A stretch of DNA of 46,128 nt, from positions 1 through 46,128 of the forward strand of contig CAJXVA010000015.1 in NCBI GenBank assembly GCA_913061055.1, written 5' to 3'. Source of the DNA: an uncultured Pseudomonadota bacterium. GTDB lineage: Bacteria > Myxococcota_A > Polyangia > Nannocystales > Nannocystaceae. Position numbers and translations under genes: made by a program. Of this stretch, positions 9,549 through 16,941 are shown in pieces; position 1 is the first letter of the stretch, and each line of letters starts with the position of its first letter. The notes beneath the pieces are model-generated. The model was not told where the DNA came from. It did not search any database and worked only from the letters and a program-made list of their open reading frames with translations.

Positions 9549-10712
9549 ATGAAAAAGGCTTTGTTTGTAGGGATTGCGGCGTTGCTCGGTTTGGGTGCGT
9601 GTGACTCCGATTCCGGAGGTGACGGTGGGGGCGACAGCGGCACCAGCTCTGGGACCTCGAACGGAACCAGCCCAACCGCGGGAGAGACGCTCTCTACGAC
9701 CAATCCCACTGCGACCACCGACTCGGCTACGTCGAGTACGACCAGTGCCGAGAGCTCCTCCACCGGAGACAGCACGACGAGCGCGAGCACGACGACCTCC
9801 GACTCGGACGATGAGTCGAGCAGCTCGAGCACGGGCGGCGAGCCGAGCATCACGCCGTGCCAGCCGGAGATGTCTCGGGCCGATATCAACCGCTGGCGGA
9901 CCGAGGTCGACAACCGGATGCCGACGCTTGGCGACATCATCCTGCCTTTGAATGACATGGTGTCGCAGACAGCGTCGGTGGGCGGCTTCTCCGACGTGCC
10001 CGATCCTCAAGCGGGCGGAAGCGCGTTCATCGAGGACCCCGACGGTGGTGGGGTGAGCATCGAGTGTGACGTCTGGACCCAAGACTGCGACGAAGGAGAG
10101 AAATGCGCGGCTTGGGCCAACGACGGGAGCAGTTCCTGGAATGCGGCCCGGTGCGTTCCCATTGACGCGGACCCGGTTGGCCCCGGAGAGACCTGCACTG
10201 TCGAGGGGACCGGAACCTCGGGCATCGACAACTGCGATGCAGATTCGATGTGCTGGGCGGTCGACGCTGAGACCAACGAGGGGACCTGCGTCGCGTTGTG
10301 CGATGGGTCGCCGGAAGCCCCAACGTGCGCTCCTGAAGCGACCGCGTGCAGCATCGCAAACCAGGGCGTTCTCATCTTGTGCCTGCCGATCTGCAACCCG
10401 ATCGCCGACGAGTGCGGCGACGGGCAGGGGTGTTTCCCCGTGGGTGAGTTCTTCCAGTGCGCCCCTGTGGCGGGTGGAGGCGAGCCGGGCGACGGGTGCG
10501 AGTTCCTCAACGCGTGCAATGACGGATCCGCCTGCGTAAGCCCGGCCCTGGTGCCAGGGTGTGGTGGCGCGGGGTGTTGTTCTTCCTACTGCGACCTGAG
10601 TGCAAAGGACCCCGGTTGCCTCGAAGGCCAGGAGTGCTTGCCCTGGTACGAGATGGGCCAGGAGCCCGACGAGTGCCTCGAAGGCATCGGGATCTGTGGC
10701 ACACCGGCCTAG
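9549..10712 (+). CDS. Cys-rich surface lipoprotein with Ser/Thr linker
   Basis: A 387-residue lipoprotein. The signal peptide MKKALFVGIAALLGLGAC has lipobox LGAC with Cys18. Residues 19-100 are a low-complexity Ser/Thr/Gly linker, followed by a domain of about 280 residues with many cysteines in closely spaced pairs, probably disulphide-bonded. Position +2 after Cys is Asp, which in E. coli would mean inner-membrane retention, but this rule is not established for myxobacteria. The start at 9549 is set by the signal peptide; the frame is open upstream but basic. No enzyme family recognised. It begins a run of three same-strand lipoprotein genes. Confidence 0.82.
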   Translation: MKKALFVGIAALLGLGACDSDSGGDGGGDSGTSSGTSNGTSPTAGETLSTTNPTATTDSATSSTTSAESSSTGDSTTSASTTTSDSDDESSSSSTGGEPSITPCQPEMSRADINRWRTEVDNRMPTLGDIILPLNDMVSQTASVGGFSDVPDPQAGGSAFIEDPDGGGVSIECDVWTQDCDEGEKCAAWANDGSSSWNAARCVPIDADPVGPGETCTVEGTGTSGIDNCDADSMCWAVDAETNEGTCVALCDGSPEAPTCAPEATACSIANQGVLILCLPICNPIADECGDGQGCFPVGEFFQCAPVAGGGEPGDGCEFLNACNDGSACVSPALVPGCGGAGCCSSYCDLSAKDPGCLEGQECLPWYEMGQEPDECLEGIGICGTPA

Positions 10713-10748
10713 CCTCAAAACGACCGTCACATCCCGTAGACTCGGGCT

Positions 10749-11276
10749 GTGCGGGTCACCGGCTTGACGATGCTCCTCTTCCTGACCGCCTGCCCATTGT
10801 TTGGGGGCGGCGGGGGAGGGGGCCCGTGCATCGACGACGCGAACGGATGCGGCAACGGGGGTGCGCTGGAGATCGACGCGGACTGCACGTTGGACGACGT
10901 GCTGGAGCTGGAGCTCGGCGGGGGAGATGCGCTGTTTCAGTCGCTGGCCCCCGGGGAAGAGCCCGAGCTTGTGTCAGGGATCCAGGGCGGCATCCACATG
11001 GTGCTGGGCGTCGGGGTGGACAATCCTTCGCCGGACCACCTCGCGTTCGAGGTCCAGGTCTCCTTGGCCGTCGAGGACGGTGACGAAACCCGAGCCGTCG
11101 GCGAACGAAGCGTCGTCTACGACGGAGACCTCGTCGCCTACGAAGCAGGACGCGCGGAACTGCTCGATCTGGTCGTGATCCCGGACGACTGGCCCGCGGA
11201 GGGCCGCCGTTGGATCTCCCTCAACGTGATGGATGCGTGCGGGCGCGCCGGACAGCTTGACCACGCGATCGATTAG
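10749..11276 (+). CDS. Small lipoprotein of unknown function
   Basis: A 175-residue protein starting at GTG 10749. The signal peptide ends in lipobox LTAC (Cys15), then a Gly-rich stretch (residues 19-25). The mature part is acidic, with alternating hydrophobic positions suggesting a beta-sandwich (residues 60-150). Two Cys pairs may form disulphides. It starts 36 nt after the previous lipoprotein and ends 16 nt before the next, so the three may be co-transcribed. No family recognised. Confidence 0.75.
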   Translation: MRVTGLTMLLFLTACPLFGGGGGGGPCIDDANGCGNGGALEIDADCTLDDVLELELGGGDALFQSLAPGEEPELVSGIQGGIHMVLGVGVDNPSPDHLAFEVQVSLAVEDGDETRAVGERSVVYDGDLVAYEAGRAELLDLVVIPDDWPAEGRRWISLNVMDACGRAGQLDHAID

Positions 11277-11292
11277 CCCCAAGGATAGATTC

Positions 11293-11889
11293 GTGAGTCG
11301 TCGCCTGTTGGTCCTGTCCCTCGGCTTGAGCGCCGCGTGCCTGGTCACCAACCCTGAGCACGACCCGATGGCATCCGCTGGTGGGACGTCGGTGGGGTCG
11401 GGAGGGTCATCCGCCGCCCCTTCGGGTTCTGGAGGGGACTCGGATGGCGCGACCACTGCGGATACGGCATCCGGGTCCGGTGCGACCACGACTGCAGTCG
11501 GTGACACAGGACTTGGGACTTCGGGCTCACCCACCTCGTCGACTTCGAGCGGTTCGCCGTCGACGGAGGGGATGACGACGTCGTCGTCCAGCAGCGGACA
11601 GGCGGAGACTGGTCAAGAGCTGGAACCGATCGACCTCGGGCAACCGTGCGCCGAGAGCGACGGATGCACGGGCTTGGGACCCAACGTCGAGTGTTGCGCG
11701 GCCGACCAGTGTTTGGACACGTGCATGGTCCCCTGCTCGAGTGTTGACGAGTGTCCGTTCGACGGTATGGGCTGTGAGCACGGCTACTGCCTGTTTCCGT
11801 GCGATGCCAACGACGACTGTGCGGATTGGCCAGGCTTCACGTGTCAGCACGGTGGCCCGACCCTCTGCGAGAACGACGGTACTCGCTAG
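11293..11889 (+). CDS. Lipoprotein with Ser/Thr/Gly linker and Cys-rich C-terminal domain
   Basis: A 198-residue protein from GTG 11293, preceded by AAGGAT at 11281-11286. The signal peptide has lipobox SAAC (about Cys14). A linker of about 85 residues, nearly all Ser, Thr, Gly and Ala, leads to a compact C-terminal domain with a dozen cysteines in the spacing C-x5-C, CC-x4-C-x3-C and C-x4-C, typical of small disulphide-rich modules. An upstream in-frame ATG at 11233 would put the signal peptide internally and overlap the previous gene, so it was rejected. The TAG stop is the first base triplet of the palindromic repeat that follows. Confidence 0.78.
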   Translation: MSRRLLVLSLGLSAACLVTNPEHDPMASAGGTSVGSGGSSAAPSGSGGDSDGATTADTASGSGATTTAVGDTGLGTSGSPTSSTSSGSPSTEGMTTSSSSSGQAETGQELEPIDLGQPCAESDGCTGLGPNVECCAADQCLDTCMVPCSSVDECPFDGMGCEHGYCLFPCDANDDCADWPGFTCQHGGPTLCENDGTR

Positions 11890-12048
11890 CAGCCCGTGGT
11901 GAAACCCGACACGGCGCCTCTCTCGTCTTTTTCTCTCCTGGGGGTGTCGCCGAAACTTGCAGTACGCTCGGTACAGCGGCGCTTCGGCTCCTACCCAGGA
12001 GTGAAAAATCCATCGCGATCCGCCGCGCCGGGTTTCACCACGGGTTGC
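11889..12048. repeat. Long imperfect palindrome (two inverted about 77-nt units), family 1
   Basis: The two halves, 11889-11965 and 11971-12048, are inverted copies around a five-base loop flanked by GTAC on each side. The outer ends match best: 24 of 27 bases over 11890-11916 versus 12021-12047. Inner blocks CTCCTGGG and CCCAGGAG also pair. The element fills the gap between two convergent genes exactly, and both TAG stops fall at its edges in the context TAGCARCCCGTGG. The right half recurs at 34211-34277 with 61 of 67 bases identical. It resembles a REP/BIME or MITE unit and could act as a two-way transcription terminator or mRNA-end stabiliser (inference). Confidence 0.82.
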
Positions 12049-13850
12049 TAACCGCAGGTTCCGGTCCCGCCGTTGGAGACATAGTTGTCTTTCGCGATGC
12101 TCTCAAACGTCATGCTCGCGCAGCCGATCGCACCGTTGTTGAGGACGCCGTTTCCTGCACTCTCTCGGATCGTGACGCCATCGAGTTCGAGAATGCCATC
12201 CCCCTCCACGTAGACCGCAGCTTCGCGGTCTGCTCCGCCATACCAGCCGGACGAGCCGGCGTATTCGATGACCGCGTTCTCGATCAGGTTCTGCGCGCTG
12301 GCGGAGGCCACCTCGATCCCCTTCCAGAAGCCGGCGACCTGCTCCGGGGAGCCGAGCGTGACCTGGTTGTCTGCGGTGCCGGCGACGTGCAACGTGCCGC
12401 CTTCTTCGATGATGAACTCGCTGTCCTGCGCCCCCCAGAACACCAGGCCGGCCTCGAGCGTCCAATCGGTCTCCACGTAGAAGCGCGTGGTGGCCTGCCA
12501 CGGAATGGACAACGCGGCCCACGACTGCGCCGTGATCATCCGGTCGTTGTTGCCGAAGCCGATGTAGACGACAGGCTCGGCGATGTTCTCGAAGCCTGTG
12601 TCGGCGGGCACCATCCCTCCCAGGTCGAGGGCGATCTTCATGGCTCGCTGAGAGTCGGCGAAGGTCACCGCGGTGAAATCACCCAACTCCGCATCGTTGG
12701 AGGCGAGTAAGCCGTACCACGCGCTGTGACGCAGGGTGGTGTTGCGGAGCGTCAGACGTCCTTCCGCCGGCACGAAGAGCGCAGCCGCGGCGTCGCCTCC
12801 TCCGTACCAGTCGTCCCCGCCGGCATACTCGACCACCGCGTGCTCGAGGACGTTGTTGCTGGAGTTGGATGAGAACTCGATGCCAACCCAGTAACCGACC
12901 TCCGCCTCGACGCCCGTGAACGTAATTGGCGCGTCCGCGGCTCCGGTGGCGTTGAGCTGTCCGTCGGTGGTGACGAGGATCGACTGGTCCTGGCGAACCA
13001 TCACCGTGACCCCGGGATCGAGCGTGAGCGCGGCTTGGAGTGAGACCCGAGATTCGAGTTCCCAGGGGACGGCGAGCGCTGCCCACGTCGCCGCATCGGT
13101 CAGTGTGCTGCCCGTCACCAACACGGCCTGGTCTTCGTTGTTCATGAACGTGTTGTCCGATGCGACCCCCGGCGCGCTCGAGTAGCCGACCGACAGGGGC
13201 CGTTCGTGGTCGGTGAACGTCGTGCCGTTGATCGTGACCTCGGCCCCGTCGTCGGCTTCGAGTCCGACCTCGTCGCTCCCTCGAAGCTCGGATGCGGACA
13301 CGACGAGGCGCGAGTTGGCGCTGACGCTCACCGAGGCCGCACCGTCGATGACCGTATGCTCCAACCGGTTGTCGGAACTCGGCGCGTCGAGGAACGACAA
13401 ACCCGACCAGTTGGCCGGATCCGCGGTCTCGCCTTGAAGCACGACCTTGTCCTCGGCGGTCCCCACCGCGCTGAGCACCGCCCCGCCGGAGAGAGTCAAC
13501 CCTGCGCTCGCCGCAAACGTGACCTCCACGCCGGGCTCCATGCTCAGGCTCGTACCCTGGAGGAAGAGCGGGAAATCCACGGTGTAGCAGCCCGCCGGAA
13601 GCGTGAGGTCATCGTCGACGTCGGCCTGCTCCAACAGCACACAGCCGTCGTTTCCGGTTGAGCCCGAGCCATCCTCACCGTCCGTATCGTCGGTGGTGTC
13701 AGTTCCCGTGGTGGGCGGATTCGTGTCGGAGCTGCCCTCGGTGTCGGTGTCGGTGCCCGCATCGATCTCCGGCGTGTCGCACCCTGGTGCAACGAGAAGG
13801 GCCGCGGCGAAGAGCGAAGGGACTACGGAGTGGCAGGTCAAGAGCTTCAT
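12048..13850 (-). CDS. Lipoprotein with parallel beta-helix domain
   Basis: A 600-residue lipoprotein. The ATG at 13850 opens a signal peptide ending APGC (Cys24), then an Asp/Thr-rich linker to about residue 65. The rest is built from short beta-strand turns with recurring Asn/Gly ladders and ends in NAVIEYAG-type motifs, typical of right-handed parallel beta-helix proteins. There is a clear internal duplication of about 150 residues: both copies run from AWAALxxPW through GYW/GFWKGIE to VVEYAG/VIEYAG and WYGG. Beta-helix proteins usually bind or cleave polysaccharides, but no catalytic residues can be assigned. It probably sits on the outer membrane surface. Its stop codon lies in the palindromic repeat. 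Confidence 0.8.
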   Translation of the reverse strand: MKLLTCHSVVPSLFAAALLVAPGCDTPEIDAGTDTDTEGSSDTNPPTTGTDTTDDTDGEDGSGSTGNDGCVLLEQADVDDDLTLPAGCYTVDFPLFLQGTSLSMEPGVEVTFAASAGLTLSGGAVLSAVGTAEDKVVLQGETADPANWSGLSFLDAPSSDNRLEHTVIDGAASVSVSANSRLVVSASELRGSDEVGLEADDGAEVTINGTTFTDHERPLSVGYSSAPGVASDNTFMNNEDQAVLVTGSTLTDAATWAALAVPWELESRVSLQAALTLDPGVTVMVRQDQSILVTTDGQLNATGAADAPITFTGVEAEVGYWVGIEFSSNSSNNVLEHAVVEYAGGDDWYGGGDAAAALFVPAEGRLTLRNTTLRHSAWYGLLASNDAELGDFTAVTFADSQRAMKIALDLGGMVPADTGFENIAEPVVYIGFGNNDRMITAQSWAALSIPWQATTRFYVETDWTLEAGLVFWGAQDSEFIIEEGGTLHVAGTADNQVTLGSPEQVAGFWKGIEVASASAQNLIENAVIEYAGSSGWYGGADREAAVYVEGDGILELDGVTIRESAGNGVLNNGAIGCASMTFESIAKDNYVSNGGTGTCG

Positions 13851-13917
13851 GTCGCGACGGGTAGTTCGCGCGGCGAGCTTCGTGATCACGGCCTGGACCG
13901 CTTTTCTGAGTGGCTCT

Positions 13918-13939
13918 AGGGGCCTTTCGAAAGGCCCCT
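13918..13939. repeat. 22-bp perfect palindrome
   Basis: A fully self-complementary 22-mer centred on TTTCGAAA with GGCC on either side and AGGGG at each end. It lies in the 277-nt gap between the beta-helix lipoprotein and the HDOD gene, 68 nt upstream of the lipoprotein start. There is no T-tract on either side, so it does not look like an intrinsic terminator. It could be an operator for a dimeric regulator or a hairpin at the 3' end of the HDOD transcript. The remainder of the gap (13940-14127) shows only weak partial palindromes and no coding sequence. Confidence 0.6.
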
Positions 13940-14127
13940 CCCGCTGCGGCCGGCAAAGCCGACCTTCGCTTCACCCCAAACGGTCGCCCGATCGGGCTCG
14001 CGCTCGCTCACCGCCTTCGAGGTTGTGAGATGTGCTTTGGCGACCTAGAGAGGCGAACCGCTAAACCCCACGCGCCAGTGCACGCCTGGGGCCACCCGTG
14101 GCGGTGTCGCTCCGCGCTCGCAGTGTG

Positions 14128-15009
14128 CTAGATCCCGACCGCGCGACACATCACGTCGCAGTCCCGGGCGCTGTTGCGCAGCAAGACCTGCAGCGCGGCC
14201 GCGTCGAAGTCGAAGAAGCTCGGCATGTTCGGGAGCAACTCCGCCTCGATCGTCCTCAGTTCTGCGTCTTCGTAGCCGGCGCGCGAGGGCTCCGGCGACA
14301 TCGAGAACGCCAGGTCGGCGAAGCGCACGGCCGTGAGCAGCAGGTCGACGGGTCCGTTCTTCGGATCGATGTCGGGGTCGTGGTGTCGCGAGACGGCCGA
14401 GACGAGCGGCTCGGGCAGCCGCCAGCTCTCGCACGCCATCGCGCCAACCTCGGCGTGGGTCAGGCCGCAGATCTCTCGCTCGAGTTCCGCATGTTCCTCC
14501 GAGAACTCCGAGAACTCGGCGTTCACGCGGGCCCACGCAGAGGGGGACTCGGCCATCAACACGAACTGTCCCATGTCGTGCAGGAGCCCGGCGGTGTACG
14601 CCTCGTCGGCACGAAGATCCGCCCGTGGACTTGCCTGGATCAGGGTCCGTACACCGGTGGCGACCTGCAGCGAGTGCCGCCACAGGCTCTTCTCGGCGAT
14701 GCTCTTCGGGGAGAAGAGCTTGGCCAGTGCAACGGCCATGATGACGTTTGCTGCCTCTCGGCTCCCCATGCTGCTCAGTGCCCGGCGGACCGACGTGATG
14801 CGGCTTCGGTTCGCGTACGCAGCCGAGTTGGCTGCGGACAGGACGCGGGCGGAGAAACTCGCGTCCGCCTCGATGAGCGTCCTGATCTGGTCGAAATGGT
14901 CGTCCTGATTCGGATTGAGGACCATTAGCTTCCGCGCGACCTTGGGAAGGACAGGCAGAGCATCAACGCGGCGCTCGAGTCGTCGCCGCAAGTGAGGATC
15001 GCAGTTCAT
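14128..15009 (-). CDS. HDOD domain signalling protein
   Basis: A 293-residue soluble protein, essentially a single HDOD domain. Diagnostic features are LPVLPKVARKLM near the N-terminus, SARVLSAANSAAYANR, GSREAANVIMAVA and GLLHDMGQFVL. HDOD domains resemble HD phosphohydrolases but usually lack the full metal site and act in signalling and regulation. ATG 15009 is preferred, with GAGGG about ten bases upstream; a TTG two codons earlier is possible. Single-gene unit, divergent from the sigma factor gene at 15163. The partner is unknown. Confidence 0.87.
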   Translation of the reverse strand: MNCDPHLRRRLERRVDALPVLPKVARKLMVLNPNQDDHFDQIRTLIEADASFSARVLSAANSAAYANRSRITSVRRALSSMGSREAANVIMAVALAKLFSPKSIAEKSLWRHSLQVATGVRTLIQASPRADLRADEAYTAGLLHDMGQFVLMAESPSAWARVNAEFSEFSEEHAELEREICGLTHAEVGAMACESWRLPEPLVSAVSRHHDPDIDPKNGPVDLLLTAVRFADLAFSMSPEPSRAGYEDAELRTIEAELLPNMPSFFDFDAAALQVLLRNSARDCDVMCRAVGI

Positions 15010-15162
15010 CGCCAAGACCCTCTATGCGGTGTGGGACCCCGCAGGCTTGCGCCAAGTCGGACCGCTTCCCCCAAAAAGCGTCCCGACGGCCCGCCACACC
15101 GGTTCGGCCTCGATCCCGTGGTGCGGGTGACGTGGACCTAGGGAAAGGATAAGCTCTCGTCA

Positions 15163-16086
15163 GTGGCTGATGACGCCCGGCTGCGGACGCTGTTTCTCGG
15201 ACTGCTGGACGACGAGACGCGACCCACCTTCGAAGCCGACGAGACCCTCGAGGTCCGTCTGGCTTCCATGTTGGAAACTGCCGAAGCAGCGCTGGGGACG
15301 TTCAAGATCACCGGCGACGACTACATCTCACATCTGGCCGGTGTGGTTCCGTCCGGCTGCACGACCGAGGCATTCGCCAAGCTCCGTGCGGGCGACCTGT
15401 ACCTCGCGTGCGCTTGCGCGGCGGGTGACGACCACGCTCTGGTGGCGTTCGACACCGAGTTTGGCCGGGACATCGATCTGGCGATCGCGCGCTCGGGCAA
15501 TGTCGACCTCTCCAAGGACGAGTTTCGCCAGCTCCTGCGCAACAAGCTGTTCGTGCCGCGCCCGGGGAAGCGTCCCAAGATTGCGGACTATGCCGGGCGC
15601 GGTGATCTGCGGAGCTGGGTTCGGGTGACCGCGCTGCGGATGATCGTCGACATCGTTCGTTCGCGGGCCGGCGATCGGGAGATCCCCGTCGACTCGGACA
15701 TGCTCAGCTCGATCCCCGCGCAGACCGACGACCCCGAGCTTGAGTACATCCAGCGGGTCTACAAGACCGAGTTCAAGGACGCGCTCCAGGACGGCTTCGC
15801 GGCGCTTACCCCTCGGGAGCGCAACCTGCTGCGCCACCAGGTGCTCCACGGGCTCAACATCGACCAGGTCGGCGCGCTGTACCACGTGCATCGCACCACC
15901 GCGTTCCGGTGGATTGAGAAGGCCCGCAAGTCGTTGCTCCGCGAGACTCGGAAGGCACTGATGAATCGGTTGCGGGTTGGCAGCGGCGAGTTTCTCAGCA
16001 TCATGCGCGTCGTGGGTGGAGACCTCGATGTCAGCGTGCGCCGCCTGCTGGTGAGCGACATCGAAGCCGAGCCGCCCAAGTCTTGA
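15163..16086 (+). CDS. Sigma-70 family RNA polymerase sigma factor, Myxococcales-type
   Basis: A 307-residue protein. Region 2 is degenerate but includes RGDLRSWVRVTALRMIVDIVRS (about 145-167). Region 4 is clear: LTPRERNLLRHQVLHGLNIDQVGALYHVHRTT followed by a recognition helix with RWIEKARKSLL (about 222-268). The long N-terminal domain and C-terminal tail fit the sigma-70 subgroup described mainly from Myxococcales. It starts with GTG at 15163, with AAGGA about 12 bases upstream. It would direct RNA polymerase to a specific promoter set. No anti-sigma gene adjoins it; the neighbours are the HDOD gene and a lipoprotein. The remnant at 34066-34226 encodes a similar region 4. Confidence 0.85.
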   Translation: MADDARLRTLFLGLLDDETRPTFEADETLEVRLASMLETAEAALGTFKITGDDYISHLAGVVPSGCTTEAFAKLRAGDLYLACACAAGDDHALVAFDTEFGRDIDLAIARSGNVDLSKDEFRQLLRNKLFVPRPGKRPKIADYAGRGDLRSWVRVTALRMIVDIVRSRAGDREIPVDSDMLSSIPAQTDDPELEYIQRVYKTEFKDALQDGFAALTPRERNLLRHQVLHGLNIDQVGALYHVHRTTAFRWIEKARKSLLRETRKALMNRLRVGSGEFLSIMRVVGGDLDVSVRRLLVSDIEAEPPKS

Positions 16087-16129
16087 GTGGTGCGCCGCAT
16101 TCCGGCCCACAACAAGTGTCGCTCGGCGG

Positions 16130-16807
16130 CTACCGAGCGTTGTGCTCGTCCGCCAGGGTTTGGATCTTCTTGGCGGAGTTCGCCCCACGAACAGTGGTGT
16201 CGTTCAGCTTTGAAAGGTCGAGGTCCTCCGACTGGGACCGGGCTTCGCTGCACGAGCCTCTCGCAAGGATGAGCCCGGCACCACCGACGGCCAGCGCGGT
16301 GCCGGCCACCGCTGCCCCCGAGTAGGTCAGGGGCTTGTTCTCCTCGGTGGCTCCATAGATGAGGAGCGCTCCGCCGACCACGCCGAGTCCGATGGAGACA
16401 AAACGAGGAATCCGCGCGCGCTTGCACTGCCGAATGTTGTCGTTGAGCGCTGCTACGCGCTGCGGGCGGTCTGCTTCGGTCAACGTCAAGAACTGTGCGT
16501 AGGTCAGCTGGTGAGAGCCGGCGATCATCGTCGTCTTCGTACGGGTGACCGGCTCTTTCACGGTGTAGTGCGTGACGACGCATTCTGCTGACCCCGCCGA
16601 GTGACCCGGAGGACATGTGCTGCTCTTCTTGTCGACGTTTTCGATGGTCGTCGTCTGCTGGGTGTCGACCACCACCTCCGCCTCGGGCTGCACGCCGTCG
16701 AGGGAAACGGTGCTGACGATGGGGGCGGGAGGCTTGAGTCCAAAGCAACCGCTGAGCACCATGGAGCAAGGAATCATGAGGGTGAGGACGCGTGGAAAAG
16801 CGGTCAC
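16130..16807 (-). CDS. Lipoprotein with two C-terminal hydrophobic segments
   Basis: A 225-residue protein from GTG 16807. The signal peptide (basic Arg6, hydrophobic to Leu18) ends in lipobox LSGC, Cys21. The mature N-terminal part is Val/Thr-rich; residues 110-135 are polar. Two hydrophobic stretches with many Gly (about 150-168 and 176-195) may be membrane helices or a glycine-zipper-like hairpin. The last 40 residues are polar and helical. No family recognised. It is divergent from the TPR kinase gene at 16942, and the shared 134-nt gap contains a 10-bp-periodic CCAAC repeat. Confidence 0.7.
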   Translation of the reverse strand: MTAFPRVLTLMIPCSMVLSGCFGLKPPAPIVSTVSLDGVQPEAEVVVDTQQTTTIENVDKKSSTCPPGHSAGSAECVVTHYTVKEPVTRTKTTMIAGSHQLTYAQFLTLTEADRPQRVAALNDNIRQCKRARIPRFVSIGLGVVGGALLIYGATEENKPLTYSGAAVAGTALAVGGAGLILARGSCSEARSQSEDLDLSKLNDTTVRGANSAKKIQTLADEHNAR

Positions 16808-16830
16808 ACTCTCGGTGGCGTCGCGCCGAA

Positions 16831-16855
16831 CCAACTGATCCCAACAAACTCCAAC
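16831..16855. promoter_or_regulatory. Three CCAAC direct repeats at exact 10-bp spacing
   Basis: CCAAC occurs at 16831-16835, 16841-16845 and 16851-16855, each separated by five unrelated bases. Direct repeats one helical turn apart are typical of sites where OmpR/PhoB-type or SARP-type winged-helix regulators bind side by side. The array lies 24 nt upstream of the lipoprotein start (16807) and 86 nt upstream of the kinase ATG (16942), so one protein could control both. The binding factor is unknown. Confidence 0.5.
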
Positions 16856-16941
16856 TATCTTTCCGACCACCACATTCGGGCGGCTCGGCGTAGTGTGAAG
16901 CATCCCCGATGCCGGCCTCCCCAACGACAACTGGAGCCAAG

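Noticed and set aside
11929-11935. T-run inside the family 1 palindrome as an intrinsic terminator
   Set aside because: The run precedes rather than follows the inner stem, so a classical terminator is not formed.
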